A stretch of DNA of 43,913 bases from JASLBX01 sp036373915. Lineage in GTDB: Bacteria; Actinomycetota; Actinomycetes; Jiangellales; Jiangellaceae. Below are positions 31,011 to 39,567 of the stretch, in pieces. Position 1 is the first letter of the stretch. Each line of letters begins with the position of its first letter. Both the position numbers and the translations under genes were made by a program. The notes below the pieces were generated by a model. The model made no database searches. It was given only the letters and a program-made list of their open reading frames with translations, and was not told the origin of the DNA. The stretch spans positions 1 through 43,913 of the forward strand of contig DASUUU010000114.1 in assembly GCA_036373915.1 (NCBI GenBank), written 5' to 3'.

Positions 31011-31442
31011 ATGACAACAACACCGCAGTCCGTAGCCGATGTCATGACACCTGAGGTGATCGGTGTGAGCCCGAGCGCCCCGGTTACCAAGGCCGCCGAG
31101 TTGATGCGCGAATACGACGTTGGCGACGTCCTCGTCGTCGAGGACAACCGCGTGCAGGGCATAGTGACCGACCGGGATCTGGCCGTGCGGGTGCTCGCCG
31201 CCCACCGTGAACCTGACTCCACGACGGTCGCCGAGGTTTGCAGCGACGATCTGGTCAGCGCTCTTCCCGAGTTACCCGTGTCGGAAGCGGTCGAGCTGAT
31301 GCGCGAGTTCGCCGTCCGGCGACTGCCGGTGATCGCGGCGGACGGCCAGCCGCAGGGCGTGGTGACGATAGGAGACCTGGCGGTGACGGAGGACCCGCAG
31401 TCGGCCCTCGCCGACATAAGCGCCGCGCCACCGAACATGTGA
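31011..31442 (+). CDS. CBS-domain pair protein
   Basis: 143-residue protein that is a single CBS pair: VADVMTPEVIGVSPSAPV, GDVLVVEDNRVQGIVTDRDL, then SALPELPVSEAVELMREFAV, RRLPVIAADGQPQGVVTIGD. Stand-alone CBS pairs usually bind AMP, ATP or related ligands as energy sensors and are typical of hypoxia or dormancy regulons in mycobacteria. GAGGAGGAG precedes the ATG. Two GGGTA motifs lie upstream (30949, 30968), but neither has a good -35. Confidence 0.92.
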   Translation: MTTTPQSVADVMTPEVIGVSPSAPVTKAAELMREYDVGDVLVVEDNRVQGIVTDRDLAVRVLAAHREPDSTTVAEVCSDDLVSALPELPVSEAVELMREFAVRRLPVIAADGQPQGVVTIGDLAVTEDPQSALADISAAPPNM

Positions 31443-31454
31443 TCACCGCTCGTT

Positions 31455-31535
31455 GATCAAGCAAGGCGGGTTCGACACGCCGCTGCCGCTCGGTTCGACC
31501 TGGCATTCCCGCGTTGCGAACCCGCCAGCTTGATC
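31455..31535 (+). terminator. Long inverted repeat after CBS gene
   Basis: GATCAAGC..GGCGGGTTCG (31455-31474) pairs with CGAACCCGCC.GCTTGATC (31517-31535), 18 paired bases with a small bulge, enclosing 42 nt. It starts 12 bp past the CBS stop. Confidence 0.55.
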
Positions 31536-31638
31536 GGTGCACACGTACCCGGCGCCGTCGCGTCCTTCGGCGGCGAGTCGGCATCGGCGTCGTTCGGATT
31601 GTCGAGGTCCTCGGAGCCGGAGTCACCCCCGGGTCATC

Positions 31639-31663
31639 GTTTGCCGGCCCAGCGCCTGGGTAC
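31639..31663 (+). promoter_or_regulatory. SigF/SigB-type promoter for SDR gene, leaderless
   Basis: GTTT (31639-31642), 15 nt, GGGTAC (31658-31663): full consensus. The ATG is 9 nt further. Confidence 0.7.
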
Positions 31664-31672
31664 CCGGCCGCA

Positions 31673-32629
31673 ATGGAGTGGAGATTCCAGCGGGCGGTCG
31701 TCACCGGAGGAGCCGGTTTCCTCGGCAGCCATCTGTGTGAGGCCCTGCTGTCCCGCGGCAGCCAGGTCGTGTGTCTCGACAACTTTCTCACCGGCACGCC
31801 GGCCAACGTCGCACACCTGATCGACCGGCCGGGGTTCCGCCTTCTGCGCTGCGACCTGACCGACTTCATTCATGTGCCCGGCGATGTCGATCTCGTGCTG
31901 CATTTCGCCTCCCCGGCCTCTCCCGTGGACTACCTGCGGCTTCCGCTCGAGACCCTGAAAGTCGGGGCGCTCGGAACGTGGCATGCACTGGGAATGGCGA
32001 AGGACAAGCAGGCCAGGGTCGTGCTCGCCTCGACGTCGGAGGTGTACGGCGACCCGCAGGTGCATCCGCAACCGGAGGACTACTGGGGTCACGTCAACCC
32101 CGTGGGCCCGCGAGGGGTGTACGACGAGGCGAAGCGGTACGCCGAAGCCCTGACCACCGCGTACCGAACCGCGCACGACGTGGACACCGCGATCGTGCGC
32201 ATCTTCAATACGTACGGCGAGCGGATGCGCTCCGCCGACGGCCGCGCCATCCCCACGTTCATCCGGCAGGCCCTGGCGGGCGAGCCACTCACCGTAGCGG
32301 GCGACGGACTTCAGACCCGGTCGGTCTGCTATGTCGACGACCTCGTCGACGGCATCCTCGGCCTGGCCGCGAGCGGGCATCCGGGCCCGATGAACATCGG
32401 GGACCCCACCGAACTCACTGTCCGGCAGATCGCCGAGGACATCGTCGCATCGACCGGATCGAATTCGAGTATCGAGTACGTCGACCGGCCGGTGGACGAC
32501 CCGCAGGTGCGCCGGCCGGACACCACGCTGGCCCGGACGGTGCTGGGATGGGAACCGCGGGTGTCGTGGTCCATAGGCCTTTCCAGGACGGTTGCCTGGT
32601 TCGCCGACGCCGCCAGGCAGTCCGCCTAG
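31673..32629 (+). CDS. UDP-glucuronate decarboxylase-like SDR
   Basis: Sugar-nucleotide-modifying extended SDR of 318 aa. The Rossmann motif is VVTGGAGFLGSHLCEAL. The active-site region (STSEVYGDPQVHPQPEDYWG, HVNPVGPRGVYDEAKRYAE) closely follows UDP-xylose synthases, and RIFNTYGERM and RSVCYVDDLVDGI match as well. The likely reaction is NAD-dependent decarboxylation of UDP-glucuronate to UDP-xylose, but 4,6-dehydratase or epimerase relatives share these motifs. It meets the nine-gene operon tail to tail, the two stop codons overlapping in CTAG (32626-32629). Same promoter class as that operon, so joint use is plausible. Confidence 0.9.
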   Translation: MEWRFQRAVVTGGAGFLGSHLCEALLSRGSQVVCLDNFLTGTPANVAHLIDRPGFRLLRCDLTDFIHVPGDVDLVLHFASPASPVDYLRLPLETLKVGALGTWHALGMAKDKQARVVLASTSEVYGDPQVHPQPEDYWGHVNPVGPRGVYDEAKRYAEALTTAYRTAHDVDTAIVRIFNTYGERMRSADGRAIPTFIRQALAGEPLTVAGDGLQTRSVCYVDDLVDGILGLAASGHPGPMNIGDPTELTVRQIAEDIVASTGSNSSIEYVDRPVDDPQVRRPDTTLARTVLGWEPRVSWSIGLSRTVAWFADAARQSA

Positions 32630-33567
32630 CCGGCCATCTGCTGCGGCTCGTTCCGGGCGATCAATTCGAACGCGGCATGGAGGACCTCGGCGACATCTAT
32701 TCGGTCCAGCGCCGGGTCGAGCTCGCCGGAATGCGGATCCCCGTCGCCCCCGCCATGCCACAGCACGACGTGCCGGTCGAGATCGATGACCGGCCCCCAC
32801 CGGGCCGGCGACGTCGGCCCGAACAGCAGCACGGACGGCGTCCCGAACGCGGTTGCCAGATGCGCCGGCCCGGTGTCGCCCGCGAGCAGCAGGGCGGCAC
32901 CCGCTACGAGGTCGGCGAGCCCCGACACCGACAGCCGGCCGGCCAGATTCCGGGCTCGTGGAATCCCGCTGACTATTCCGGTGCACAGGTTGCGTTCGGT
33001 CCTGTTACCCGTGAGGACGACCTCGTGACCGCAGTCGTCGAATGATCGGACGACCTCCCGCCAGCGCCGCTCCGGCCAGCGGCGGGCTGCGGACGCTGCC
33101 CCCGGATGGACCACGACGCGGCCGTTCACCGGTCCGAGCCGGGGCAGCCGCAGGTCCTCGGGACCACACGGCCCGCCGGCATGTGACACCAGCCGGCACC
33201 ACCGGACGACCTCGTGCTCGTCCCTGGACCAGTTCGGCCCTTGCTCGTGACCGGCGGCGTCGCACCGGAAGGCGACCAGCCGGGCCGGCCGAGTCGCATT
33301 GAGAACCTGATGGCTCTGCGGGCCAGAGCCATGCAGGTTGACCGCCACGTGCCCGCCGCGTGGCCAGTCCAACCGGGCAAGACCTCTGGTGTGCAGCACC
33401 TCGTCGACGATGCCAAGCCCGTGCAGCCAGCCGCCGTACCAGCTCGGCGCGGCCAGCACGACCCGGCCGGCCGGCCAGGCCCGCCGGATTCCTCGAAGCG
33501 CGGCGATGCCGGCCGCGGTGTCCCCCAGTCCCAGCGCCCGCAGCACCAGGACGGTATCGGGTGTCAT
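32626..33567 (-). CDS. GT9-family (heptosyltransferase-like) glycosyltransferase
   Basis: GT-B enzyme of 313 aa resembling ADP-heptose:LPS heptosyltransferases. It opens VLVLRALGLGDTAAGIAALR with the family GD signature, then VVVHPGAASAARRWPERRW, HEVVLTGNRTERNL, and the nucleotide-site block GDTGPAHLATAFGTP followed by LLFGPTSPARWG. It is the last gene of the minus-strand operon. The start overlaps the SDR stop (ATGA). With GmhA and HldE in the same operon, ADP-heptose is the expected donor. Acceptor unknown. Confidence 0.92.
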   Translation of the reverse strand: MTPDTVLVLRALGLGDTAAGIAALRGIRRAWPAGRVVLAAPSWYGGWLHGLGIVDEVLHTRGLARLDWPRGGHVAVNLHGSGPQSHQVLNATRPARLVAFRCDAAGHEQGPNWSRDEHEVVRWCRLVSHAGGPCGPEDLRLPRLGPVNGRVVVHPGAASAARRWPERRWREVVRSFDDCGHEVVLTGNRTERNLCTGIVSGIPRARNLAGRLSVSGLADLVAGAALLLAGDTGPAHLATAFGTPSVLLFGPTSPARWGPVIDLDRHVVLWHGGGDGDPHSGELDPALDRIDVAEVLHAAFELIARNEPQQMAG

Positions 33568-34259
33568 GGCCAGGATGGCTCCTGCGCCGGTGTGACCACG
33601 AGTTCGCGCAGCTGGCAGGTTGCCGGGTGGCGAAGAGCGCTGAGCACGACCTCTGCGATGTCGGCAGGATCGGCCAGGTCCGCGTCGGAGCCGGGGCGGT
33701 ATTGCTCCGGGCGGCCATCGAAGAACGAGGTCCGCATGCCACCCGGGATGAGCAGCGTCACACCGACCTTGCCGGCCAGCTCCGCCGCCAGCGCTCGGGT
33801 GAAGCCCACGACGCCGAACTTGGACGCGCAGTATGCGGTGGCGTCGCTGAGCGCGCGAAGCCCGAGCGTCGAGCCGACGGTGACTACGGTGCCGCGGTTG
33901 CGCTCCAGGTACGGCAGGCAGGCTCGCACGGTCGCCGCCGTGCCGAACAGGTTCACCTTGACCACCCGTTCCCACGGCTCGCGCTCGATTTCGGCCAGCG
34001 GCCCGCACGCATCGATACCGGCTGCGGTGACGACCGCGGCCGGCGGGCCGATCTGGTCGACGAGATCGGCCACGGCCCGCTCGGCATCGCCCGGCTCGGC
34101 CAGGTCAGCGAGGCTGTGGGCCGCAACCGCGTCGGGGGGCACCCGGTCGATGACTCCCGGCGTGCCGCCCGCCTTGTCGACCGCACGGGCCACTGCGGCG
34201 CCGAGCCCGCTCGAGCCGCCGGTTATGTACACCGTGCCGATGTCGGTCATGCCGTCCAT
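33564..34259 (-). CDS. Classical SDR oxidoreductase
   Basis: Short-chain dehydrogenase of 231 aa. The NAD(P) motif is ITGGSSGLGAAVARAV, then VVTAAGIDACGPL (NAG-type loop altered to TAAG), VTVGSTLGLRAL and the catalytic AYCASKFGVVGFTRAL (Y-x3-K). Single-domain classical type, not the extended type to which HldD belongs, so it is not a recognisable heptose epimerase. It may oxidise or reduce a sugar or aglycone. ATG 34259 is four bases after GGAGG. ATG 34250 overlaps the hldE stop and is the alternative. Confidence 0.9.
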   Translation of the reverse strand: MDGMTDIGTVYITGGSSGLGAAVARAVDKAGGTPGVIDRVPPDAVAAHSLADLAEPGDAERAVADLVDQIGPPAAVVTAAGIDACGPLAEIEREPWERVVKVNLFGTAATVRACLPYLERNRGTVVTVGSTLGLRALSDATAYCASKFGVVGFTRALAAELAGKVGVTLLIPGGMRTSFFDGRPEQYRPGSDADLADPADIAEVVLSALRHPATCQLRELVVTPAQEPSWP

Positions 34260-35773
34260 GAAGCCTCCGTCAGGTTCCGCGTCCGGCTCCCCGCCGAACG
34301 TTGCAGGATCGAGGTGGTCGAGTGACCGTCGAGGTACGGGGCCAGCGCTACCCGCCCGCCCCAGCTCTCGACGAGTTCCGCTTCCGGGATCGGTCGGCCG
34401 GAATAGTCGCCGCCCTTGACCCAGACATCGGGCCGCAGCCGGTCCAGCGCCGCGCAGGGGTCGTCCTCGCCGAACACCTCGACGGCGTCGACGCAGCTCA
34501 GCGCAAGTAGGACCCGGGCCCGCTCGGCCGCGCTCATCACCGGGCGCCCCGGACCCTTCCGCCGCCGCACCGATGCATCGGAATTGATCAACACGACTAG
34601 GGCGTCGCCCATCCGCCGGGCCGCCTCCAGGCAGGAGACGTGCCCGGCATGCAGGATGTCGAAGCAGCCACCGGTCGCGACCACGGTGCCGCCGCGGGCC
34701 CGGACCGCTGCGACCGCCTCGGCCCCCATCACCCCGGCACCGTTCGACGACACGCTGTTCGACGACACGCCGTTCGACGACACGCCGTTCGATGACGAGC
34801 GCAAGGGCACCAGGCCGTTCGACCCGGTCCGGCTCATGTCTTCGAAAGAGCCCAGCGCGGACGGACCGACCGGCCAGGCCGGACGCTCCACCTGCGAACT
34901 CACCCCACCGGCGGCCACCCACGCGGTGGCCTCGGCCACTCCGGACGCCACCGCCTCACAGATCGCGGCGCCGTACGCGATAGCCCGCACGACGGCGGAG
35001 GCGAACCTGTCGCCGGCACCGCATGTGTCACCGGACGCCGACCATGGCGCGGGCAGGGCGACGGCGTCGTCAGGAGGCACCGCGAGGTGAGCACCCGCGG
35101 CTCCGGCCGTGACGCAGACCGCGGTGGCGCGCCAGAGCCCGCAAAGCGCGCCGGCCAGCGAGCCGGCACCCGGGTCGACAACGAGACCGGCACGAGACGC
35201 CGCCGCACCGGCTTCGGCGAGGTTGGGCGTGGCGACCACCCGAGGAACCGGGTCGCCGCCCCGCGGGTGAGGATCCCATACGGTCGGCACCCGCTGTGCC
35301 ACGTCGGCCAGCAACTCTCGAATGGCGACGTGGCGGGTGGTTCCGGCGCCATAGTCGGACACCAGCACCACATCGGCGTCGCGCAGCACGTCCCGCAGGA
35401 CGTCGATCGGCGGGTCGACCGGCCCTCCCGGACCACCCTCGTCGAACCGCACCACGACCTGCCCGCGGGCCAGCACTCTCGTCTTGTGCCTGGTCGGCCC
35501 GTCATGTGACATCGGGATCAGGGAAAGGTCGCTGCCGAGCATGGCGGCGAGCCGCCGCCCTGCTGGATCGGACGCGATCGGCGCGGCCAGGGTCACGTCA
35601 ACGGCCCCGGACGCGCACAACTGGGCGGCCAATCCGGCGCCGCCGGGCCGCTCGCGGCCACCGTCGACGTCCACGACAGGGACGGGCGCGTCCGGGCTGA
35701 GCCGCTCGGCCCGGCCAGATATGTCCCGATCGAGGACGACGTCGCCGATGACCACGACCGATGGCCTGCTCAC
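34247..35773 (-). CDS. hldE: Bifunctional heptose-7-phosphate kinase / heptose-1-phosphate adenylyltransferase (HldE-like)
   Basis: Two-domain enzyme of 508 aa, as in E. coli HldE. Residues 1-310 are a PfkB-type kinase: VVVIGDVVLDRDISGRAERL, RPGGAGLAAQL and the catalytic SGDTCGAGDRFAS with D255. Residues 350-495 are a nucleotidyltransferase: TGGCFDILHAGHVSCLEAA with HAGH at 375-378, then VWVKGGDYSGRPIPE. Together they would phosphorylate heptose-7-phosphate and later attach AMP, giving ADP-heptose. The intervening GmhB phosphatase is not in the window. The domains are joined by a repeat linker (SSNGV units, 327-346) encoded by a 15-bp tandem repeat. The GTG overlaps the gmhA stop. Confidence 0.93.
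   Translation of the reverse strand: MSRPSVVVIGDVVLDRDISGRAERLSPDAPVPVVDVDGGRERPGGAGLAAQLCASGAVDVTLAAPIASDPAGRRLAAMLGSDLSLIPMSHDGPTRHKTRVLARGQVVVRFDEGGPGGPVDPPIDVLRDVLRDADVVLVSDYGAGTTRHVAIRELLADVAQRVPTVWDPHPRGGDPVPRVVATPNLAEAGAAASRAGLVVDPGAGSLAGALCGLWRATAVCVTAGAAGAHLAVPPDDAVALPAPWSASGDTCGAGDRFASAVVRAIAYGAAICEAVASGVAEATAWVAAGGVSSQVERPAWPVGPSALGSFEDMSRTGSNGLVPLRSSSNGVSSNGVSSNSVSSNGAGVMGAEAVAAVRARGGTVVATGGCFDILHAGHVSCLEAARRMGDALVVLINSDASVRRRKGPGRPVMSAAERARVLLALSCVDAVEVFGEDDPCAALDRLRPDVWVKGGDYSGRPIPEAELVESWGGRVALAPYLDGHSTTSILQRSAGSRTRNLTEASWTA
34740..34799. repeat. 15-bp tandem repeat, four copies, in hldE
   Basis: Four head-to-tail 15-bp units of CCGTTCGACGACACG. The first three copies are nearly identical and the fourth has diverged. 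They encode SSNGV-type pentapeptides on the minus strand in the interdomain linker of HldE. Because the unit is a multiple of three, copy changes would keep the frame. Confidence 0.85.
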
Positions 35774-36372
35774 GCCGACGCCTCCTCGAGGAGCACCGAA
35801 CCGGCCGGCAGGTGCCCGTCCACGGCCGCGCACAAAGCGTGGACGGCGACCAGGTGTATCTCCTGGACCACGGCGGTGGAGCGGGCCATTACGGGCACCG
35901 TGAAATCGGCCAGGGCGGCGAGTGGGTTTGGCACGGCGCCGGTGAGCGCCCACACGTCGAGTCCGACGGCCCGAGCGCGCTCAGCCGCCCGGAGCACGTT
36001 TCGGCTCCGCCCGCTCGTGGAGATCGCAACGAGAACATCGCCCGGCCGGCCGTGAGCCTCGACCTGGCGGGCGAACACCTCGTCCGGACCGTAGTCGTTG
36101 AGGATCGCGGTCAGGCTTGAAGTCTCGGCGGACAGGCAGATGGCCGACATCGGCCGATGCTCGCCGTCGAACCGGCCCACCAGCTCGGCAGTTAAATGCT
36201 GGGCCTCGGCCGCGCTGCCGCCGTTGCCCACGGCGAGCAGCCGTCCGCCACTATCGAGGACCCAGGCGAGCCGCCTTCCCAGCGCCTCGATGAGCTCATC
36301 GCTCTGCCGGAACACGGTCAGCGTCCGGCACAGCTCGTCGACGTGGCCCGGCAACCAGGATTGCGGGTTCAT
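35770..36372 (-). CDS. gmhA: Sedoheptulose-7-phosphate isomerase (GmhA-like)
   Basis: SIS-domain enzyme of 200 aa, first step of ADP-heptose synthesis: sedoheptulose 7-phosphate to D-glycero-D-manno-heptose 7-phosphate. Motifs are LLAVGNGGSAAEAQHLTAEL and VAISTSGRSRNVLRA. The zinc/catalytic set known from GmhA is complete: H59 and E63 in QHLTAEL, Q170 and H178 in VVQEIHLVAVHAL. That favours GmhA over other SIS proteins such as DiaA. ATG 36372 overlaps the upstream stop (TGATG). GTG 36375 is an equal alternative. The stop overlaps hldE. Confidence 0.92.
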   Translation of the reverse strand: MNPQSWLPGHVDELCRTLTVFRQSDELIEALGRRLAWVLDSGGRLLAVGNGGSAAEAQHLTAELVGRFDGEHRPMSAICLSAETSSLTAILNDYGPDEVFARQVEAHGRPGDVLVAISTSGRSRNVLRAAERARAVGLDVWALTGAVPNPLAALADFTVPVMARSTAVVQEIHLVAVHALCAAVDGHLPAGSVLLEEASA

Positions 36373-37583
36373 CACACGGCCTCCAATCGGCGCACCCGGC
36401 CGGGCGCCACCTCTGCGTAGGCCTGTTCGACCTGCTCGGCCACGCGGGCCCAGTCGAACCGTTCCTCTGCGCGCAACCGCCCCGCACGGCCCAGCCGGCG
36501 GCGCAACGTCTGGTCGGCAAGCAACTGCCGGGCCGCGTCCGCGACCGCCGAAGGATCCCGAGGCGGGACGAGAATGCCTGTCTCTCCGTCGGCAACGGAG
36601 TCGAGCAACCCGCCGACCGCGCTGCCGATGACCGGCCGGGCACAGCTCATCGCCTCGAGTGGGACGATGCCAAAGGGCTCGTACCAGGGCGTGGTGACGA
36701 CCGCGTGGGCCGATCGGATCATCGGCGGGACGGTGTCGTGGTGCACGCTGCCCAAGAAGATCACCCGCTCGGCCACGCCGAGTTCGTTGGCGAGTGCGGC
36801 CAGCCGCTTGGCTTCGGGGTCCTCGCCGACCTTCTCCGCCGGCGGGCCGCCGGCGATCAGCAGTTCAGCGTCGGGGAGCTCGGGCATGGCCCGGATGGCG
36901 GTGTCGACTCCCTTGCGTTCGACAAGCCGGCCGAGCGAGAGCAGGCGGCGCCGACCGTTGGCCGGCCAGCTGTCGCCGTCCGGTGTGAAGCGACGCGTGT
37001 CGACGCCGCACGGCACGACCTGGATTCTGTCCTCGGTTGCACCGATCCTGCTCAGCTCGGCCACCTCGTCGCGGCAGGTCGCGACAACCAGGTCGGCCCA
37101 GCGGCCGAGCGCCGACTCGATCCTCATCCGTTGCGGCGGGCTGGTGTCGGCCGCCCCCTGGTACCGACGCTTGACCGAACCGAGGGCGTGGAACGTCTGC
37201 ACCATCGGGATCCCCAGGTCCTTCGCCGCAGGCACGGTAGCCATACCGGACATCCAGAAATGCGCGTGTGCGACGTCCGGCCGCCAGTCCCCGGACCAGG
37301 CGCGCAGCAGCCACCGGCCGAACGCGGGCATGAACGTGGGCAGCTTGTCCTTCGGTATGTGCTCCGCGGGACCGGCCGGCACGTGCACGACGGTGACACC
37401 AGGGCAGAGCTCGGCCGTCGGCGGCAGATCCGCCGCATCGCGCCGCGTGTATACGTCCACCCGATGGCCGCGCGCCGCCAGAGCTCTGGCCAGAGCGCCC
37501 ACATAGACGTTCTGGCCTCCCGCATCAGCGCCTCCGAGCGCCGCCAGCGGGCTGGCGTGCTCGGAGATCATCGCGATCCTCAT
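36372..37583 (-). CDS. GT4-family glycosyltransferase
   Basis: GT-B retaining glycosyltransferase of 403 aa. It starts RIAMISEHASPLAALGGADA then GGQNVYVGALARAL, a glycine-rich opening like sucrose-phosphate synthase and MshA relatives. Later come DVAHAHFWMSG, VVPCGVDTRRFTPDG, the donor-binding LLSLGRLVERKGVD and the E-x7-E motif YEPFGIVPLEAMSCARP. All donor-site residues are intact, unlike the paralogue at 5888. GAGGTGGTCCG precedes ATG 37583, which overlaps the previous stop. Donor and acceptor unknown. Given its neighbours, a heptose or NDP-hexose is plausible. Confidence 0.93.
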   Translation of the reverse strand: MRIAMISEHASPLAALGGADAGGQNVYVGALARALAARGHRVDVYTRRDAADLPPTAELCPGVTVVHVPAGPAEHIPKDKLPTFMPAFGRWLLRAWSGDWRPDVAHAHFWMSGMATVPAAKDLGIPMVQTFHALGSVKRRYQGAADTSPPQRMRIESALGRWADLVVATCRDEVAELSRIGATEDRIQVVPCGVDTRRFTPDGDSWPANGRRRLLSLGRLVERKGVDTAIRAMPELPDAELLIAGGPPAEKVGEDPEAKRLAALANELGVAERVIFLGSVHHDTVPPMIRSAHAVVTTPWYEPFGIVPLEAMSCARPVIGSAVGGLLDSVADGETGILVPPRDPSAVADAARQLLADQTLRRRLGRAGRLRAEERFDWARVAEQVEQAYAEVAPGRVRRLEAV

Positions 37584-38536
37584 CGGACCACCTCCTTGAG
37601 TAAGCGGTCCCAGTCGTCCAGGAACCGGTCGAGACCGAAGCGCGCCAGGGCGTGCCGGCGGGCGGTCAGGCCCACCTGCTTGGCGTCCTCGGGGTCGTGA
37701 AGCCACCTGCGTGCCGCCGCGGCCAGCTCAGCCGGATCGGCAGACAGCACACCGGCTGTCGCCGGTACGGCGTCCGGAGCCGCCGTGGCGGCCCAGCCCA
37801 GCACCGGCATGCCGATCGCCATCGCCTCGACGAGCGCAAGGCCCAGGCTCGTCCAGCGGTATGGATGGAAGTAGGCGCGACACCGGCCGAGCTCATCGTG
37901 CAGGGCGTCCTGTCGAAGGTTCTCGTGGACGGCGGCCAACCCGGGTGCGCGCTCGGCGAGCGGCGCCACGCCCATTCCGAAGACCTCCACCGGGATCTGG
38001 CTCGCAAGCTCGACCAGCGTGTCTGTCCCGGCCACCCGCCAGCGGCGTACCGGCTCGTTCACCACTGCGGCCACCGAGACACGCTGACCCGTATACCGGT
38101 AGCCCGGGTCGATCACGCCGTGCTCGATGACCTCCACCGGTGCCACGCCGTTGTCCCACATCAGCCGGTTGAAATGCGTGACGTGCACGATGGGTACGGT
38201 GGTCTGTCCGCTCAGCGGGTGTGACGTGGCCGCTGCCGGCCCGTCCGGCGTGTTGTGCTCGACGTATACCGCCGGGACGTCCAGTCCGGCGCGCCGGCCG
38301 GTCCACCGTTCCAGCAACTCGAGTTCGCTGGGCCGCTGGAGGATCGCGACGTCGAACTCCGCCCCGCCCAGGTCGCTGACGGGGACCTCCACGGCATTCG
38401 GCGGCCAGTCCCAGGTCTGCGCGCGGCCACGACCGTCCGGACCCCTGTCCGGCACCAGCGGCAGGAGGTACTCGTCGCGGCCCTGCACCAGCGCCGTGGT
38501 CCACGAACCGTGTACGTGCCAGGTCAGGATCTTCAC
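37580..38536 (-). CDS. Glycosyltransferase, GT4-like
   Basis: 318-residue protein. It starts at GTG 38536 (KILTWHVHGSWTTALVQGRD). The N-terminal domain has VAILQRPSELELLERWTG, VYVEHNTPDGPAA and VHVTHFNRLMWDNG. The C-terminal domain has VIEHGVIDPGYRYTG and the acceptor/donor loop FHPYRWTSLGLALVEAMAIG, a variant of the GT4 E-x7-E region. This is a recognisable actinobacterial group annotated as glycosyltransferases, often beside GT9 genes. The start overlaps the preceding stop as GTGA, and its stop overlaps the next start as ATGA. Confidence 0.87.
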   Translation of the reverse strand: MKILTWHVHGSWTTALVQGRDEYLLPLVPDRGPDGRGRAQTWDWPPNAVEVPVSDLGGAEFDVAILQRPSELELLERWTGRRAGLDVPAVYVEHNTPDGPAAATSHPLSGQTTVPIVHVTHFNRLMWDNGVAPVEVIEHGVIDPGYRYTGQRVSVAAVVNEPVRRWRVAGTDTLVELASQIPVEVFGMGVAPLAERAPGLAAVHENLRQDALHDELGRCRAYFHPYRWTSLGLALVEAMAIGMPVLGWAATAAPDAVPATAGVLSADPAELAAAARRWLHDPEDAKQVGLTARRHALARFGLDRFLDDWDRLLKEVVR

Positions 38537-39567
38537 GATGCACCTGCCATTGCCGCAGACCGGCCGGCCGTCGTGAGCCGCCGGACGGCCGCGACCACCG
38601 CCTCCGGCCGCACGTCGGAAATGCAGGGGTGCCCCGGTATCGGGCACTCCCTCGCCCGGGTGTCGCGGCACGCCGCCCACTGGTCGCCCAGCAGGACGGT
38701 GGGCACCTGGTACGGCGCCCAGCGATCGGCCGGCACAACCGGCGCGAACAGCGACACGACCGGCGTCCCCACCGCGGCCGCGACGTGCGCCGGCCCGGTA
38801 TTGCCGACAACGACGCAGGACGCGCGCTCGAGCGCGGCGGCAAGCTCGGCCAGGCTGGTGCGGCCGGCGAGGTTCACCGCACCGGCCGGCGTTGCATTGG
38901 CCGCGAGCTCTTCATCAGCGGCGGTGCCCGTGACCACCACAACCCAGCCACTCGCCACAAGGTGCCGGGCGATGTCGTGCGCGTGGCCGGCCGGCAGCCC
39001 GCGGGCGGGCACCGAAGCGCTCGGGTGGAGCACGACGTAGGGCCGATCGGGGATGAGCCCGCCGACGTCCGGCAGCGGCCGACGCACCTCGAGGCCGCCG
39101 GAGTCGTCGGGTGCCAGCTCGCCGCCGGCCGCGCGGGCCAGGCCCACCGCTGCCTCTACCTCATGGCCCCCGTCTCGCCGGTGCCGGAGGTCAAGCAGCG
39201 ACCCGGGGTAGTCCTCGGACATGGCGCCGATCCAGCCGATGCCGGCCAGCCGCGCCAGCAAGGCCATAGGGAGGGGGCACTGGTGGAAGGAGGTGAAGAT
39301 GACGGCGCGGTCGTAGCTCCGGCGGCGAAGCCGTCTGATCAGCGCCGCGACCGCAGCCGAATCCACCGGCGCCGGCTCATAACCTGACCATGGCGGATCG
39401 AAGTTGACCAGCTCGTCCACCCCGGGAAGCAACTCGCCCGCCGCTCTACCGGCGCGTGAGGCGAGCAGGTCGACGCTGTCGTAACGATGTGCAAGTGCTC
39501 GGATGGCTGGGCCGGTGAGCAGCACGTCGCCCGCGCTGTCGAGCCGAACGGCCAGCACCCTGGTCAT
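38533..39567 (-). CDS. GT9-family (heptosyltransferase-like) glycosyltransferase
   Basis: Second GT9 enzyme of the operon, 344 aa. It opens RVLAVRLDSAGDVLLTGPAI with the family D-x-x-GD element. Next come YDRAVIFTSFHQCPLPMALL, YVVLHPSASVPARGLP, VVVVTGTAADEELAA, and the nucleotide-site block GNTGPAHVAAAVGTPVVSLF. The C-terminus has a Cys pair region (WAACRDTRARECPIPGHPC) typical of LPS core transferase relatives. Expected donor ADP-heptose. Having two GT9 genes suggests at least two heptose additions. Overlaps both neighbours. Confidence 0.92.
   Translation of the reverse strand: MTRVLAVRLDSAGDVLLTGPAIRALAHRYDSVDLLASRAGRAAGELLPGVDELVNFDPPWSGYEPAPVDSAAVAALIRRLRRRSYDRAVIFTSFHQCPLPMALLARLAGIGWIGAMSEDYPGSLLDLRHRRDGGHEVEAAVGLARAAGGELAPDDSGGLEVRRPLPDVGGLIPDRPYVVLHPSASVPARGLPAGHAHDIARHLVASGWVVVVTGTAADEELAANATPAGAVNLAGRTSLAELAAALERASCVVVGNTGPAHVAAAVGTPVVSLFAPVVPADRWAPYQVPTVLLGDQWAACRDTRARECPIPGHPCISDVRPEAVVAAVRRLTTAGRSAAMAGAS

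Noticed and set aside
33564..34259. Classical SDR as HldD (ADP-heptose epimerase)
   Set aside because: HldD belongs to the extended SDR group. This protein is a short single-domain classical SDR with YCASK, so the assignment is not supported.
34740..34799. Possible CRISPR-like array
   Set aside because: The units are 15 bp, contiguous, without spacers and in frame inside hldE, so it is a coding tandem repeat.
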